A stretch of 64,000 nt of DNA from Acinetobacter variabilis (lineage in GTDB: Bacteria; Pseudomonadota; Gammaproteobacteria; Pseudomonadales; Moraxellaceae): positions 921,251 through 985,250 of the forward strand of contig NZ_KB850113.1 in NCBI RefSeq assembly GCF_000369625.1. Direction: 5' to 3'. Numbering within the stretch: position 1 is the first letter of the stretch; each line of letters opens with the position of its first letter. Under the pieces are notes generated by a model. It did not search any database. It worked only from the letters and a program-made list of their open reading frames with translations, and was not told the origin of the DNA. Shown here one piece after another: positions 9,114-17,135 of this stretch. The translations under genes were made by a program, and so were the position numbers.

Positions 9114-11516
9114 ATGAATACTTCGTCTTCAGGTTCAGTACTGAAAACGATTCTGGCAGCTATTGCTGCCATTTTCGGTTTGGTTCTGCTATTTGGAGGA
9201 ATATATCTGGCAACACTTGGTGGGTCTTGGTACTACATCATTGCCGGTCTGTTCTTCCTGGCGACAGCAGTGTTATTACAAAAACGTAAAAGCACAGCTC
9301 TTATTGTTTATGCAGTATTGGTCCTTGGTACAGTGGTATGGGGGCTTTGGGAAGTGGGTTCAGACTTCTTTGCACTGGCACCACGTCTAGATATTTTAGG
9401 CCTATTCGGTCTGGCTCTGCTGATTCCTGCAGTGACTCGCGGTTTTGGCGACAGCAAAGCGGCAAAAATGGCGCTGACTGGCTCCTTGGCAATTACGATT
9501 GCTGTCATGATTTACTCTGTATTTAATGACCCGCAAGAAATCCGTGGCGAATTAAAATCACAGCAACCTGCAGTCCATCAAGCCATTCCGGGTATTGCCG
9601 ATGAAGATTGGCCTGCTTATGGTCGTACTCAGTCAGGTTTACGTTATTCTCCATTAAAACAGATTACTGCTGATAACGTAAAAGATCTGGAGTTAGCTTG
9701 GGAATTTCATACCGGTGATGTAAAAACGGATAAAGATTCTGGTGAAACTACGAATCAGGTAACCCCGATTAAAGTGGGTAATAACCTGTTTATGTGTACC
9801 ACTCACCAGTACCTGATTGCACTTGATCCTGCGACGGGTAAGGAAAAATGGCGTTTTGATCCTAAGCTGAAAGCGGACAATACCTTCCAGCATTTAACTT
9901 GCCGTGGCGTATCTTATTATGATGCGAACAATACTGCAGGTTTTGAAAGCAGCCTGGCTGCGCGTTCAACTACGTCTGCCGAATGTCCTCAGAAAGTAAT
10001 CTTACCAGTGAATGACGGACGTTTGGTGGCGGTCAATGCAACTACTGGTAAGGTATGTTCCGACTTTGGTAATAACGGCGAAGTCGATCTGCAAAAAGAC
10101 ATGCCATTCCCATATCCAGGCGGTTATAACCCGACTTCACCTCCTGTGGTGACAGGTACAACTATTATCATCGCCGGTTCAACCACAGATAACTATTCAA
10201 CTGAAGAACCTTCAGGTGTCATTCGTGGTTATGATGTAAATACTGGTGAATTGCTCTGGGTATTTGATACTGGCGCAGAAGATCCAAACGCGATTCCAGC
10301 TCCTGGTCAAAAATTCGTAAATAACTCTCCAAACGCATGGGCGCCATTGGCTTATGATGCACAGCTGGATATCGTCTATGTACCAACAGGTGTAGGTACA
10401 CCGGATATCTACGGTGGTCACCGTACTGAGCTAGACGAGCGTTATGCGAACTCTATGCTGGCGATTAATGCATCTACCGGTAAATTGATCTGGAACTTCC
10501 AGACTACTCACCACGACTTGTGGGATATGGATGTACCCGCTCAACCGACATTGACTGATATCAAAGACAAAAACGGGAAAATGGTTCCAGCGATCTATGT
10601 GCTGACCAAAACCGGTAATGCCTTTGTATTAGACCGTCGTACAGGTGAAGCGATCGTTCCGATTACTGAAAAACCAGTACCTCAGTCAGTAAAACGCGGT
10701 CCACAAACCAAAGGCGAATGGTATTCAAAAACTCAACCATTCTCTGACTTTAACCTGGCACCTAAAGATAAATTGACTGATAAAGACATGTGGGGTGCCA
10801 CTATGTTTGACCAGTTGATGTGTCGTGTATCGTTCAAGAAATTAAACTATGACGGTATTTATACGCCACCCTCTGAAAATGGTACGTTAGTGTTCCCGGG
10901 TAACCTCGGTGTATTCGAATGGGGCGGTATGTCAGTCAACCCAGACCGTCAAATCGCATTAACCAATCCAATTGGTTTGCCATTTGTATCTCGTCTGATT
11001 CCGCAAGATCCGAACCGTAAGCAGACTGCCAAAGGTGCAGGTACTGAAGCGGGGGTACAGCCAATGTATGGCGTGCCTTATGGTGTTGAAATCAGTGCCT
11101 TCCTCTCTCCATTCGGCTTACCATGTAAGCAACCTGCATGGGGTTATGTGGCTGGTGTTGATCTGACCAATCATGAAATCGCTTGGAAACGTCGTATCGG
11201 TACGATTCGTGACAGTATGCCGGGCATTCCATTACCTCCATTTAAAATGGGTGTACCAATGTTAGGTGGTCCAATCTCGACTGCAGGTAATGTGATGTTT
11301 GTCGGTGCAACTCAAGACAATTACATCCGTGCGATCAACGTGACTAATGGTGATGAGCTGTGGAAAGGTCGTCTACCTGCAGGTGGTCAAGCGACGCCAA
11401 TGACTTATGAAGCCAATGGTAAGCAGTATGTTGTGATTATGGCGGGTGGTCACGGTTCCTTCGGTACCAAAATGGGTGACTCTTTGGTTGCCTATGCACT
11501 ACCTGACAATAAATAA
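9114..11516 (+). CDS. gcd: Membrane-bound PQQ-dependent glucose dehydrogenase
   Basis: Oxidises glucose and other aldoses to the lactone in the periplasm and passes electrons to ubiquinone. The 801-residue protein has about five membrane helices in residues 1-140, then a PQQ beta-propeller beginning at EDWPAYGRTQSGLRYSP (about residue 164). The active-site region TTHHDLWDMDVPAQP is intact and includes the catalytic Asp. The ATG at 9114 follows AAAGGTG, better than the upstream start at 9054. Length matches the family. PQQ must be supplied: no pqq biosynthesis gene is in this window, but a PQQ-receptor-like gene follows. Confidence 0.95.
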   Translation: MNTSSSGSVLKTILAAIAAIFGLVLLFGGIYLATLGGSWYYIIAGLFFLATAVLLQKRKSTALIVYAVLVLGTVVWGLWEVGSDFFALAPRLDILGLFGLALLIPAVTRGFGDSKAAKMALTGSLAITIAVMIYSVFNDPQEIRGELKSQQPAVHQAIPGIADEDWPAYGRTQSGLRYSPLKQITADNVKDLELAWEFHTGDVKTDKDSGETTNQVTPIKVGNNLFMCTTHQYLIALDPATGKEKWRFDPKLKADNTFQHLTCRGVSYYDANNTAGFESSLAARSTTSAECPQKVILPVNDGRLVAVNATTGKVCSDFGNNGEVDLQKDMPFPYPGGYNPTSPPVVTGTTIIIAGSTTDNYSTEEPSGVIRGYDVNTGELLWVFDTGAEDPNAIPAPGQKFVNNSPNAWAPLAYDAQLDIVYVPTGVGTPDIYGGHRTELDERYANSMLAINASTGKLIWNFQTTHHDLWDMDVPAQPTLTDIKDKNGKMVPAIYVLTKTGNAFVLDRRTGEAIVPITEKPVPQSVKRGPQTKGEWYSKTQPFSDFNLAPKDKLTDKDMWGATMFDQLMCRVSFKKLNYDGIYTPPSENGTLVFPGNLGVFEWGGMSVNPDRQIALTNPIGLPFVSRLIPQDPNRKQTAKGAGTEAGVQPMYGVPYGVEISAFLSPFGLPCKQPAWGYVAGVDLTNHEIAWKRRIGTIRDSMPGIPLPPFKMGVPMLGGPISTAGNVMFVGATQDNYIRAINVTNGDELWKGRLPAGGQATPMTYEANGKQYVVIMAGGHGSFGTKMGDSLVAYALPDNK

Positions 11517-11535
11517 TGAAGTTTTATAGTTAAGT

Positions 11536-11563
11536 AAAAAAGCCTGATTCGTCAGGCTTTTTT
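11536..11563 (+). terminator. Rho-independent terminator after gcd
   Basis: A perfect 6-bp stem, GCCTGA-TTCG-TCAGGC (11542-11557), with a TTCG tetraloop, is flanked by an A-run on the left and a T-run on the right. It lies about 25 bp after the gcd stop and could work in both directions. Confidence 0.9.
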
Positions 11564-11748
11564 ATGCAAAATACAGGCTGTTATGACAATAAAGCTTGAT
11601 TAGAAAATCATGAACCTTTAGCTCAGCTTTCCTGCAAGTATTCAGTTTGATCTTATGCAGATGCTGAGTCTTTAAAATTAATAAGACACTTTTAAAACGT
11701 TTGAACTCCCATGGCATGAGTGAATGCCATATATCAGGAATATTAGCT

Positions 11749-13896
11749 ATGCACCTTCATACCACGCGGTTGCCGATGAAATCGACTTTATCCTGTCTGA
11801 TTGCTTGTATCAGTCAAGGAATTTATGCGGAAGAACCGGTTACAGAGGTACAGCGACTGGCTCCCATTGTGGTTGAAGCAACCCGTACAGATCGTGCCAT
11901 TCTGGAAACACCGGCATCTACCTATTATCTGAATCAGGAACAACAGAATAGCCTGAATGTAAATCTGTCTGAAACCTTAAAAGGTGTACCAGGTTTGCAG
12001 CTGAATAACCGCGAAAATTATGCTCAGGATTTACAGATCTCAATGCGGGGCTTCGGTGCGCGTTCGACTTTCGGTGTGCGAGGAGTACGTTTATATGTAG
12101 ACGGTATTCCTGCGACTATGCCGGATGGGCAGGGGCAAACCTCGAATATTGACCTGAATAGTTTGGATCATATTGAAGTGCTGAGTGGGCCATTTTCTTC
12201 GCTATATGGTAATTCTTCTGGCGGAACCATCCTGACACAAAGCCGTGAAGGACAGGGACCTGATTCAGTCACTTTGGGATATTCGGGTGGCAGTCAGAAT
12301 AAAGGCCAAACGAACCTGGTGCTACAAGGTGGTTCAGAAAATGCTTCTGAACCAAGCTATATCATCAGTTCATCTTATTTTGATACGGATGGTTTTCGTG
12401 ATCATAGTGGTGCACATAAAGTACTGAACAATGCCAAGCTGACGTGGGATCTGGACGATGGCTCTAAAATTAATTGGATCAATAACTATGTCAAAATTGC
12501 AGCAGATGATCCAGGTGGTTTAACTCGAGATCAATGGCGAGAAAATCCTAAACAGGTCGCAGCGAATGTGTTGCTATATAATGCACGTAAAGAAATTGAG
12601 CAAGTGCAAACTGGCTTAACATGGAATAAACCCATCAATGAATTAAATGAAATTTATGCAATGGTCTATGCTGGTCAGCGTTCTGTAACCCAATATCAAT
12701 CAACGCCTAAATGTGCTTATGTTAAGGACACAGATGTTTGTATCCCTAATACAATCCAGCTGGGTAAAAAGCATGCGGGTGGTGTCATTGATTTTGATCG
12801 TAACTTTTATGGTGCAGATATCCGTTGGATGGGTAAAGAGGTTATACATAACTTAAAATTGATTGCTGGGGTGGCGATTGATGGCATGACCGAAGACCGT
12901 AAAGGCTATCAAAACTTTGTCGGTAATACTTTAGGCGTTAAAGGTGAACTCCGTCGTAATGAAGACAATACGCTTTGGAATGCAGATCCTTATATTCAAG
13001 CATCTTATAACTTTGCGCCAGATTGGACGCTAGATGCTGGTTTGCGTTATAGCAATGTGCATTTTAAATCTGAAGATCGATACCTAAGCAATGGCGATAA
13101 TTCAGGTAAAACGACTTATGAGAAATTACTGCCTTCAGTTGCATTAAGTTGGAAAATTCTTCCTGATTTAATGACTTATGCAAGCTATGCACAAGGTTTT
13201 GAAACACCAACATTTACCGAAATGGCTTATCCGGCTGATGGTAGCAACGATGTACTAAGCTTAAAAGCGGCTGAAAGTGAAACTTATGAGCTAGGATTAA
13301 AATCTGCGAATCGCTTTGGTGATATGACCTTAGCAGCATTTCAGACTCAAACCAAAAATGACATTGTTTCTGCGGGAAGTGATGGCGGGCGCTCAACGTT
13401 TCGTAATGCAGATAAAACTCTAAGAAAAGGATTAGAGCTATCTTGGAATAAAGATCTTTGGCGTGATCTAACAGCTCAAGCCAGCTATAGCTATATTGAT
13501 GCAACATTTGATGCCGATATTCCAGCAATTGGTACAGTAGCTGCAGTTTCGTCAGGTAATTATATTCCTGGAATTGCTAAAAATCAGGCTTTTGTCAGTC
13601 TAGGCTGGAAACCTGAAAATGGCTTTAATGCAGGTCTTGATGTGCGTTATTCAGACCGAATTTTTGTGAATGATATTAATTCTGAAGTTGCACCAAGTTA
13701 TACAGTGGCTGGGGCTAATGTAGGCTATAACTGGAATGTCAAAGATTTATCTATAAAAACGTTTGCACGCGTAGATAATCTGTTTGATAAGGATTATTCA
13801 GGTTCAGTCATTGTCAATGAAAGCAATGGTCGTTTCTATGAACCTGCAGAAGGTCGTAACTGGAGTGCTGGATTAAGCGTGACAAAACAGTTTTAA
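11749..13896 (+). CDS. pqqU: TonB-dependent receptor, PqqU (YncD)-like
   Basis: Outer-membrane active transporter. After a signal peptide (about residues 1-28, ending IYAEE) comes a TonB box-like IVVEATR, a plug domain with SMRGFGARSTFGVRG and VDGIPATMPDGQGQTSNIDL, and a beta-barrel ending in KQF. The plug stretch and the C-terminal VRDNLFDK/GSVIVNESNGR-type region match what I remember of E. coli YncD/PqqU, the PQQ importer, unusually closely. Placement right after the PQQ enzyme gcd supports PQQ uptake. Start choice: the ATG at 11749 has AGGA about 10 bp upstream; earlier in-frame starts at 11701 and 11716 and a later one at 11776 are possible. Confidence 0.85.
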   Translation: MHLHTTRLPMKSTLSCLIACISQGIYAEEPVTEVQRLAPIVVEATRTDRAILETPASTYYLNQEQQNSLNVNLSETLKGVPGLQLNNRENYAQDLQISMRGFGARSTFGVRGVRLYVDGIPATMPDGQGQTSNIDLNSLDHIEVLSGPFSSLYGNSSGGTILTQSREGQGPDSVTLGYSGGSQNKGQTNLVLQGGSENASEPSYIISSSYFDTDGFRDHSGAHKVLNNAKLTWDLDDGSKINWINNYVKIAADDPGGLTRDQWRENPKQVAANVLLYNARKEIEQVQTGLTWNKPINELNEIYAMVYAGQRSVTQYQSTPKCAYVKDTDVCIPNTIQLGKKHAGGVIDFDRNFYGADIRWMGKEVIHNLKLIAGVAIDGMTEDRKGYQNFVGNTLGVKGELRRNEDNTLWNADPYIQASYNFAPDWTLDAGLRYSNVHFKSEDRYLSNGDNSGKTTYEKLLPSVALSWKILPDLMTYASYAQGFETPTFTEMAYPADGSNDVLSLKAAESETYELGLKSANRFGDMTLAAFQTQTKNDIVSAGSDGGRSTFRNADKTLRKGLELSWNKDLWRDLTAQASYSYIDATFDADIPAIGTVAAVSSGNYIPGIAKNQAFVSLGWKPENGFNAGLDVRYSDRIFVNDINSEVAPSYTVAGANVGYNWNVKDLSIKTFARVDNLFDKDYSGSVIVNESNGRFYEPAEGRNWSAGLSVTKQF

Positions 13897-13950
13897 TTTA
13901 AATCTGATTTAAGCTTTCTCAATTTATTCAAGATTAATATTCACATATGA

Positions 13951-13994
13951 GTGTCCGCCAAGATAAGCAATAAGTGCAAATCTAAGGCGGACAT
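13951..13994 (+). terminator. Possible terminator/inverted repeat after pqqU
   Basis: GTGTCCGCC (13951-13959) is complementary to GGCGGACAT (13986-13994) with one G-T pair and a 26-base loop, followed by TTTCTATTT. It lies 55 bp after the pqqU stop. The loop is long, so the assignment as terminator is uncertain. Confidence 0.4.
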
Positions 13995-14174
13995 TTCTAT
14001 TTAAAGCTAATATATAATTCATTTCGTATAATGTATATTATGTTAAATTAAATATTATGCATATAGCCTATTTCTGTATGCAGCACTCACCAATTAGTTA
14101 ATATCTCTTTTTCATCCATTCATGTTGAACGTAGATATTAAGATTAGTCTTAAGGTTTTCTTTATATAAATCAC

Positions 14175-14554
14175 TTAAATATTTGCCTCATAACCTAGAT
14201 GAAGCTCATCCGCAATTTTCCCTCGAATACCCCCCAGTTTTCTTTAAAAGTTTCAAATATGGTTATTTCAATATCATTAGATTTAATCCCACATAAATGA
14301 CTTATATTTTTAATAAAAGCCTAAATAAATACTCTTTTGGTCTCTTCGTTCTTCCTTCAAATATTGAAACCTCGATAATGATATAAAATCTAGATCGATC
14401 CTTTGGATAAATAAAATTTCAGACTCTAAAGGTATAAATCGTTGAAAAATATTTTCCTCGAGATAACTTAGCTCTTTGATTAAAGCTTGATGGATAGCTT
14501 TATTTAATATACTTCGATTGTTTCATTTAAAGCATAAATTTTTACTTGAGACAT
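14175..14554 (-). pseudogene. Tautomerase-family protein, frameshifted remnant
   Basis: On the minus strand an ATG at 14554 reads MSQVKIYALNETIEVY and stops. Similar coding sense continues by changing frame several times: NKAIHQALIKELSY, FQRFIPLESE, FYIIIEVSIFEGRT, ISHLCGIKSNDIEITIFET, and GKIADELHLGYEANI before a TAA at 14175. The total, about 126 codons, fits a 4-oxalocrotonate-tautomerase-like protein (Tautomerase_2 group). At least four frameshifts make it a clear pseudogene. The family call rests on the order of recognisable segments. Confidence 0.7.
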
Positions 14555-14737
14555 TGTTTTCTACGCTCTTATAGTTACAGTTTTAATTATAGTGTGGGCT
14601 TTAATCTGGCTGGCATTGTTGTTCAGCATCATTCATAAAAAGTTCAATTATTTATACAAAACAACTAAATGCTGCCCTGTCTAAATTGTTAAAATTCTGG
14701 TCCTCTATAAAAAACTTGAAGATTGATAAGGACTAAA

Positions 14738-15028
14738 GTGAACAGACAACATGATTTACCTGAACTAAGTAAATATAGTGAGCTAAGTAGCGATGAACAA
14801 GTAGCTATTCATCAAATGCTTATCTCTTACGTACGCTCAGATCACTTTTATAATATTATCTTAACTCACAATGTTGAACCTTATGACTTGGTTAAGCTTG
14901 TAAGTATTAGTTTTGAAAATAGAGACGCAGCTATTTGGGTTCATTTTGAAACAATAACTGCTGAAAGACTAACTATGCCTCTCGATTTTATTTCAAGAAT
15001 AGAAATATGTAATCAGGAAATATTTTAA
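14738..15028 (+). CDS. Small hypothetical protein
   Basis: Ninety-six residues from a GTG at 14738, which has AAGGA 5-6 bp upstream; an upstream in-frame TTG at 14723 lacks one. The protein is hydrophilic with no signal peptide or membrane segment (MNRQHDLPELSKYSELSSDE at the N-terminus). I do not recognise the family. It stands alone and ends at a strong terminator. Confidence 0.6.
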   Translation: MNRQHDLPELSKYSELSSDEQVAIHQMLISYVRSDHFYNIILTHNVEPYDLVKLVSISFENRDAAIWVHFETITAERLTMPLDFISRIEICNQEIF

Positions 15029-15088
15029 ATACTGAGACTTGAAGTGCTGAAATTTATTTAAGTTGTCTCGGAATTTTACATCCATTAG

Positions 15089-15120
15089 AAATAGAGATGG
15101 TTAACCATCTCTATTTTTTA
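15089..15120 (+). terminator. Rho-independent terminator
   Basis: A perfect palindrome, AAATAGAGATGGTT (15089-15102) followed directly by AACCATCTCTATTT, ends in a T-run. It serves the small gene just upstream. Confidence 0.8.
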
Positions 15121-15230
15121 AACTGAAAATTTAATTATTTTATAAATTTCAAAAACTTAAAATTATAAATATAACATGTAATATAACAATTTCTTTAAAA
15201 TAACATATCACATGTTACATCTTAATCTGA

Positions 15231-15674
15231 CTAAGCCATCACCTGAGCTTTGTATAAATCATCTTCGTGCTGTCTGAGTAATTCTATAAAAGCAGGAATA
15301 GTGTCTGGTTCCAGGAGATAAGGATTAAATCCATCATGATGATTCTTGATAAAGAACTCAATGAAATCATTATGGACATTGGCATACTTCATGTGCCAAC
15401 TGGAGAAAAGATATGAGTCGATTATTTCATAAGAGAGAATTTCACAGTTCTTATGGCGTGGATCTTTGACTATTCGATTGTAGAAAAGGTCTTTTACATC
15501 TTCTTCAGTACCTTCCAGACACTGGACAAAATAATTATTACCAAAATAGAGTGCGCCATAAATTTTGTGTAACTCATTAAATTCTAAGGCTTCTGTTAAA
15601 ATATTATAAAGTTCAGAAGTAGAGTATCTCTCATCTTTGAACTTACTTACATATAAAAGCCTTACATCATTCAT
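15231..15674 (-). CDS. BLUF-domain blue-light sensor protein (BlsA-like)
   Basis: Short FAD-binding photoreceptor of the type called BlsA in Acinetobacter. The ATG at 15674 follows a strong AGGAGGAAA site, so the protein is 147 residues (MNDVRLLYVSKF); the upstream in-frame extension to 15740 is unlikely. BLUF hallmarks are present: Tyr in LLYVS, Asn in NELHKIYGALYF, Gln in FVQCLEG and a Trp in SSWHMKY. There is no attached output domain, so it would act through protein-protein contacts. It is a single-gene unit. Confidence 0.88.
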   Translation of the reverse strand: MNDVRLLYVSKFKDERYSTSELYNILTEALEFNELHKIYGALYFGNNYFVQCLEGTEEDVKDLFYNRIVKDPRHKNCEILSYEIIDSYLFSSWHMKYANVHNDFIEFFIKNHHDGFNPYLLEPDTIPAFIELLRQHEDDLYKAQVMA

Positions 15675-15838
15675 AATAAAAATTTCCTCCTGCTTAAAAA
15701 AGATCCATACGAAAATATAAAAATTTGAACGAATGGTCAATAAAAATGTAATGACAAGGTAATTTAATGGTCAAATTACATACTTCTTATTATTACTGTT
15801 TTTATATAGCTATTTGATCTTTTAAATCAGGATTCATG

Positions 15839-15868
15839 ACAAGGTTCTCTTTTCGTAAAGAACCTTGT
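15839..15868 (-). terminator. Hairpin downstream of the HlyD gene
   Basis: ACAAGGTTCT (15839-15848) is complementary to AGAACCTTGT (15859-15868) with a 10-base loop. It follows the end of the minus-strand efflux operon, but there is no clear T-run on that strand, so efficiency is uncertain. Confidence 0.45.
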
Positions 15869-15889
15869 GTTATTGAATTACAGGTCAGT

Positions 15890-16897
15890 TTATTTTTCTT
15901 GCTTTTCTATATGTACTGTTGCTGTTCGCCCTGCAACGAAGGCAAGTTCATTCTTTGGTAACTCATCCAGAATAATCTTAACAGGAACACGTTGGGCTAA
16001 ACGCACCCAGCTAAAAGTTGGATTCACATTCGCTAAAAGTCCTGAACCAGCAGTACGCTCACGATCTTCAATCCCCGAGGCAATACCTTGCACATGGCCC
16101 TTAAGTTTTTGCGAATCACCCATCAGCTGAATTGTAGCTGGTGCTCCCACGTAAATTTTATCCAGTTTGGTTTCTTCAAAATAACCGACTACATAGAGCT
16201 GCTTGCGATCTAGTAATGCGGCAACTGCTTGGCCAACTTTGACATAGTTCCCTTCTTTTAATTCAAAATTTGATAATGTCCCATTTGCCGGGGCAACAAC
16301 TTCTGAACGATGTAAATTAAGTTGCGCGAGATTGAGGTTATTCTCGGCGACTTGTATTAATGCTTTTTGCTGCTCGATATTCGCTTTGGCCTGTTCGATT
16401 GCAGCTAAGGACTGCTCATGCTCGGCATGTGATTCATCCCGTGCAGCAAAAATCTGATCCTGTTCCTGTTTTGAAATAGCACCATCCATTAAGCTTGAAT
16501 AACGACTTGCATTCTTGTCTGCCAGATGAATATTTGCTTGGGATTTCACGACATTGGCTTTAGCATTCACCAGTTCAGCCTCAGCTTGCGCTAGACCTGC
16601 TTTTGCTTTCGCAAGATCCGCACGAGCTTCTTGAACATCCAGTTCTTGACGTTCAACATCAATTTTAAATAAAGGCTGCCCTTTCTTGATGGTCTGGTTA
16701 TCCTGCACCAGGACTTCTGTGACCAGGCCTGAAATATCTGATGACACCTGAATTACATCACCACGTACACGCCCGTCCCTCGTCCATGGCTCAGAATTAT
16801 AATAATTCCAGATATGTCGAATCACTAAAATGGCGAGAACAGCCACTACCGTCAAAAGTACAGGTCGCAAATATTTGCGTAAATTGACAGATGTCAT
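15890..16897 (-). CDS. HlyD-family periplasmic adaptor of efflux system (AaeA-like)
   Basis: Membrane-fusion protein linking the FUSC inner-membrane pump to the periplasm. There is an N-terminal membrane anchor (residues about 11-28), a biotinyl-lipoyl-like half (SSDISGLVTEVLVQDNQ), a long alpha-helical hairpin rich in Ala, Glu and Gln (about residues 80-205), and the second lipoyl and beta-barrel part (VVAPANGTLSNFELKEGNYV). The length of 335 residues is normal. It is the last gene of the minus-strand operon FUSC-DUF1656-HlyD. Similar sets export aromatic acids; the substrate here is not known. Confidence 0.9.
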   Translation of the reverse strand: MTSVNLRKYLRPVLLTVVAVLAILVIRHIWNYYNSEPWTRDGRVRGDVIQVSSDISGLVTEVLVQDNQTIKKGQPLFKIDVERQELDVQEARADLAKAKAGLAQAEAELVNAKANVVKSQANIHLADKNASRYSSLMDGAISKQEQDQIFAARDESHAEHEQSLAAIEQAKANIEQQKALIQVAENNLNLAQLNLHRSEVVAPANGTLSNFELKEGNYVKVGQAVAALLDRKQLYVVGYFEETKLDKIYVGAPATIQLMGDSQKLKGHVQGIASGIEDRERTAGSGLLANVNPTFSWVRLAQRVPVKIILDELPKNELAFVAGRTATVHIEKQEK

Positions 16898-16931
16898 ATA
16901 CGGTTTTCCTCAATCATTTTAATATCAGACC

Positions 16932-17132
16932 TCATAGTAATAAGCCTGCCCAATGGACGGCGCCCAGCAAAAGTACGTAAGTGCATAAATAGAAAATATT
17001 CGGCATGATGATCCAGTCATTTGCGACTAGTCTGTCTAGCCACTTCATCAAGATTCTGAGCAGTACATAGGCAATCACAGCTTGAATCAATAAAATCGGC
17101 ACATACACACCATAGATATTCAGCTCTCCCAT
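16932..17132 (-). CDS. DUF1656 small membrane protein (AaeX-like)
   Basis: Sixty-six residues with two hydrophobic segments and the typical opening MGELNIYGVYVP. It lies between the FUSC pump gene (3 bp gap) and the HlyD adaptor gene (34 bp gap), the conserved position of DUF1656 proteins. Its role in the complex is not established. Confidence 0.88.
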   Translation of the reverse strand: MGELNIYGVYVPILLIQAVIAYVLLRILMKWLDRLVANDWIIMPNIFYLCTYVLLLGAVHWAGLLL

Positions 17133-17135
17133 GTA

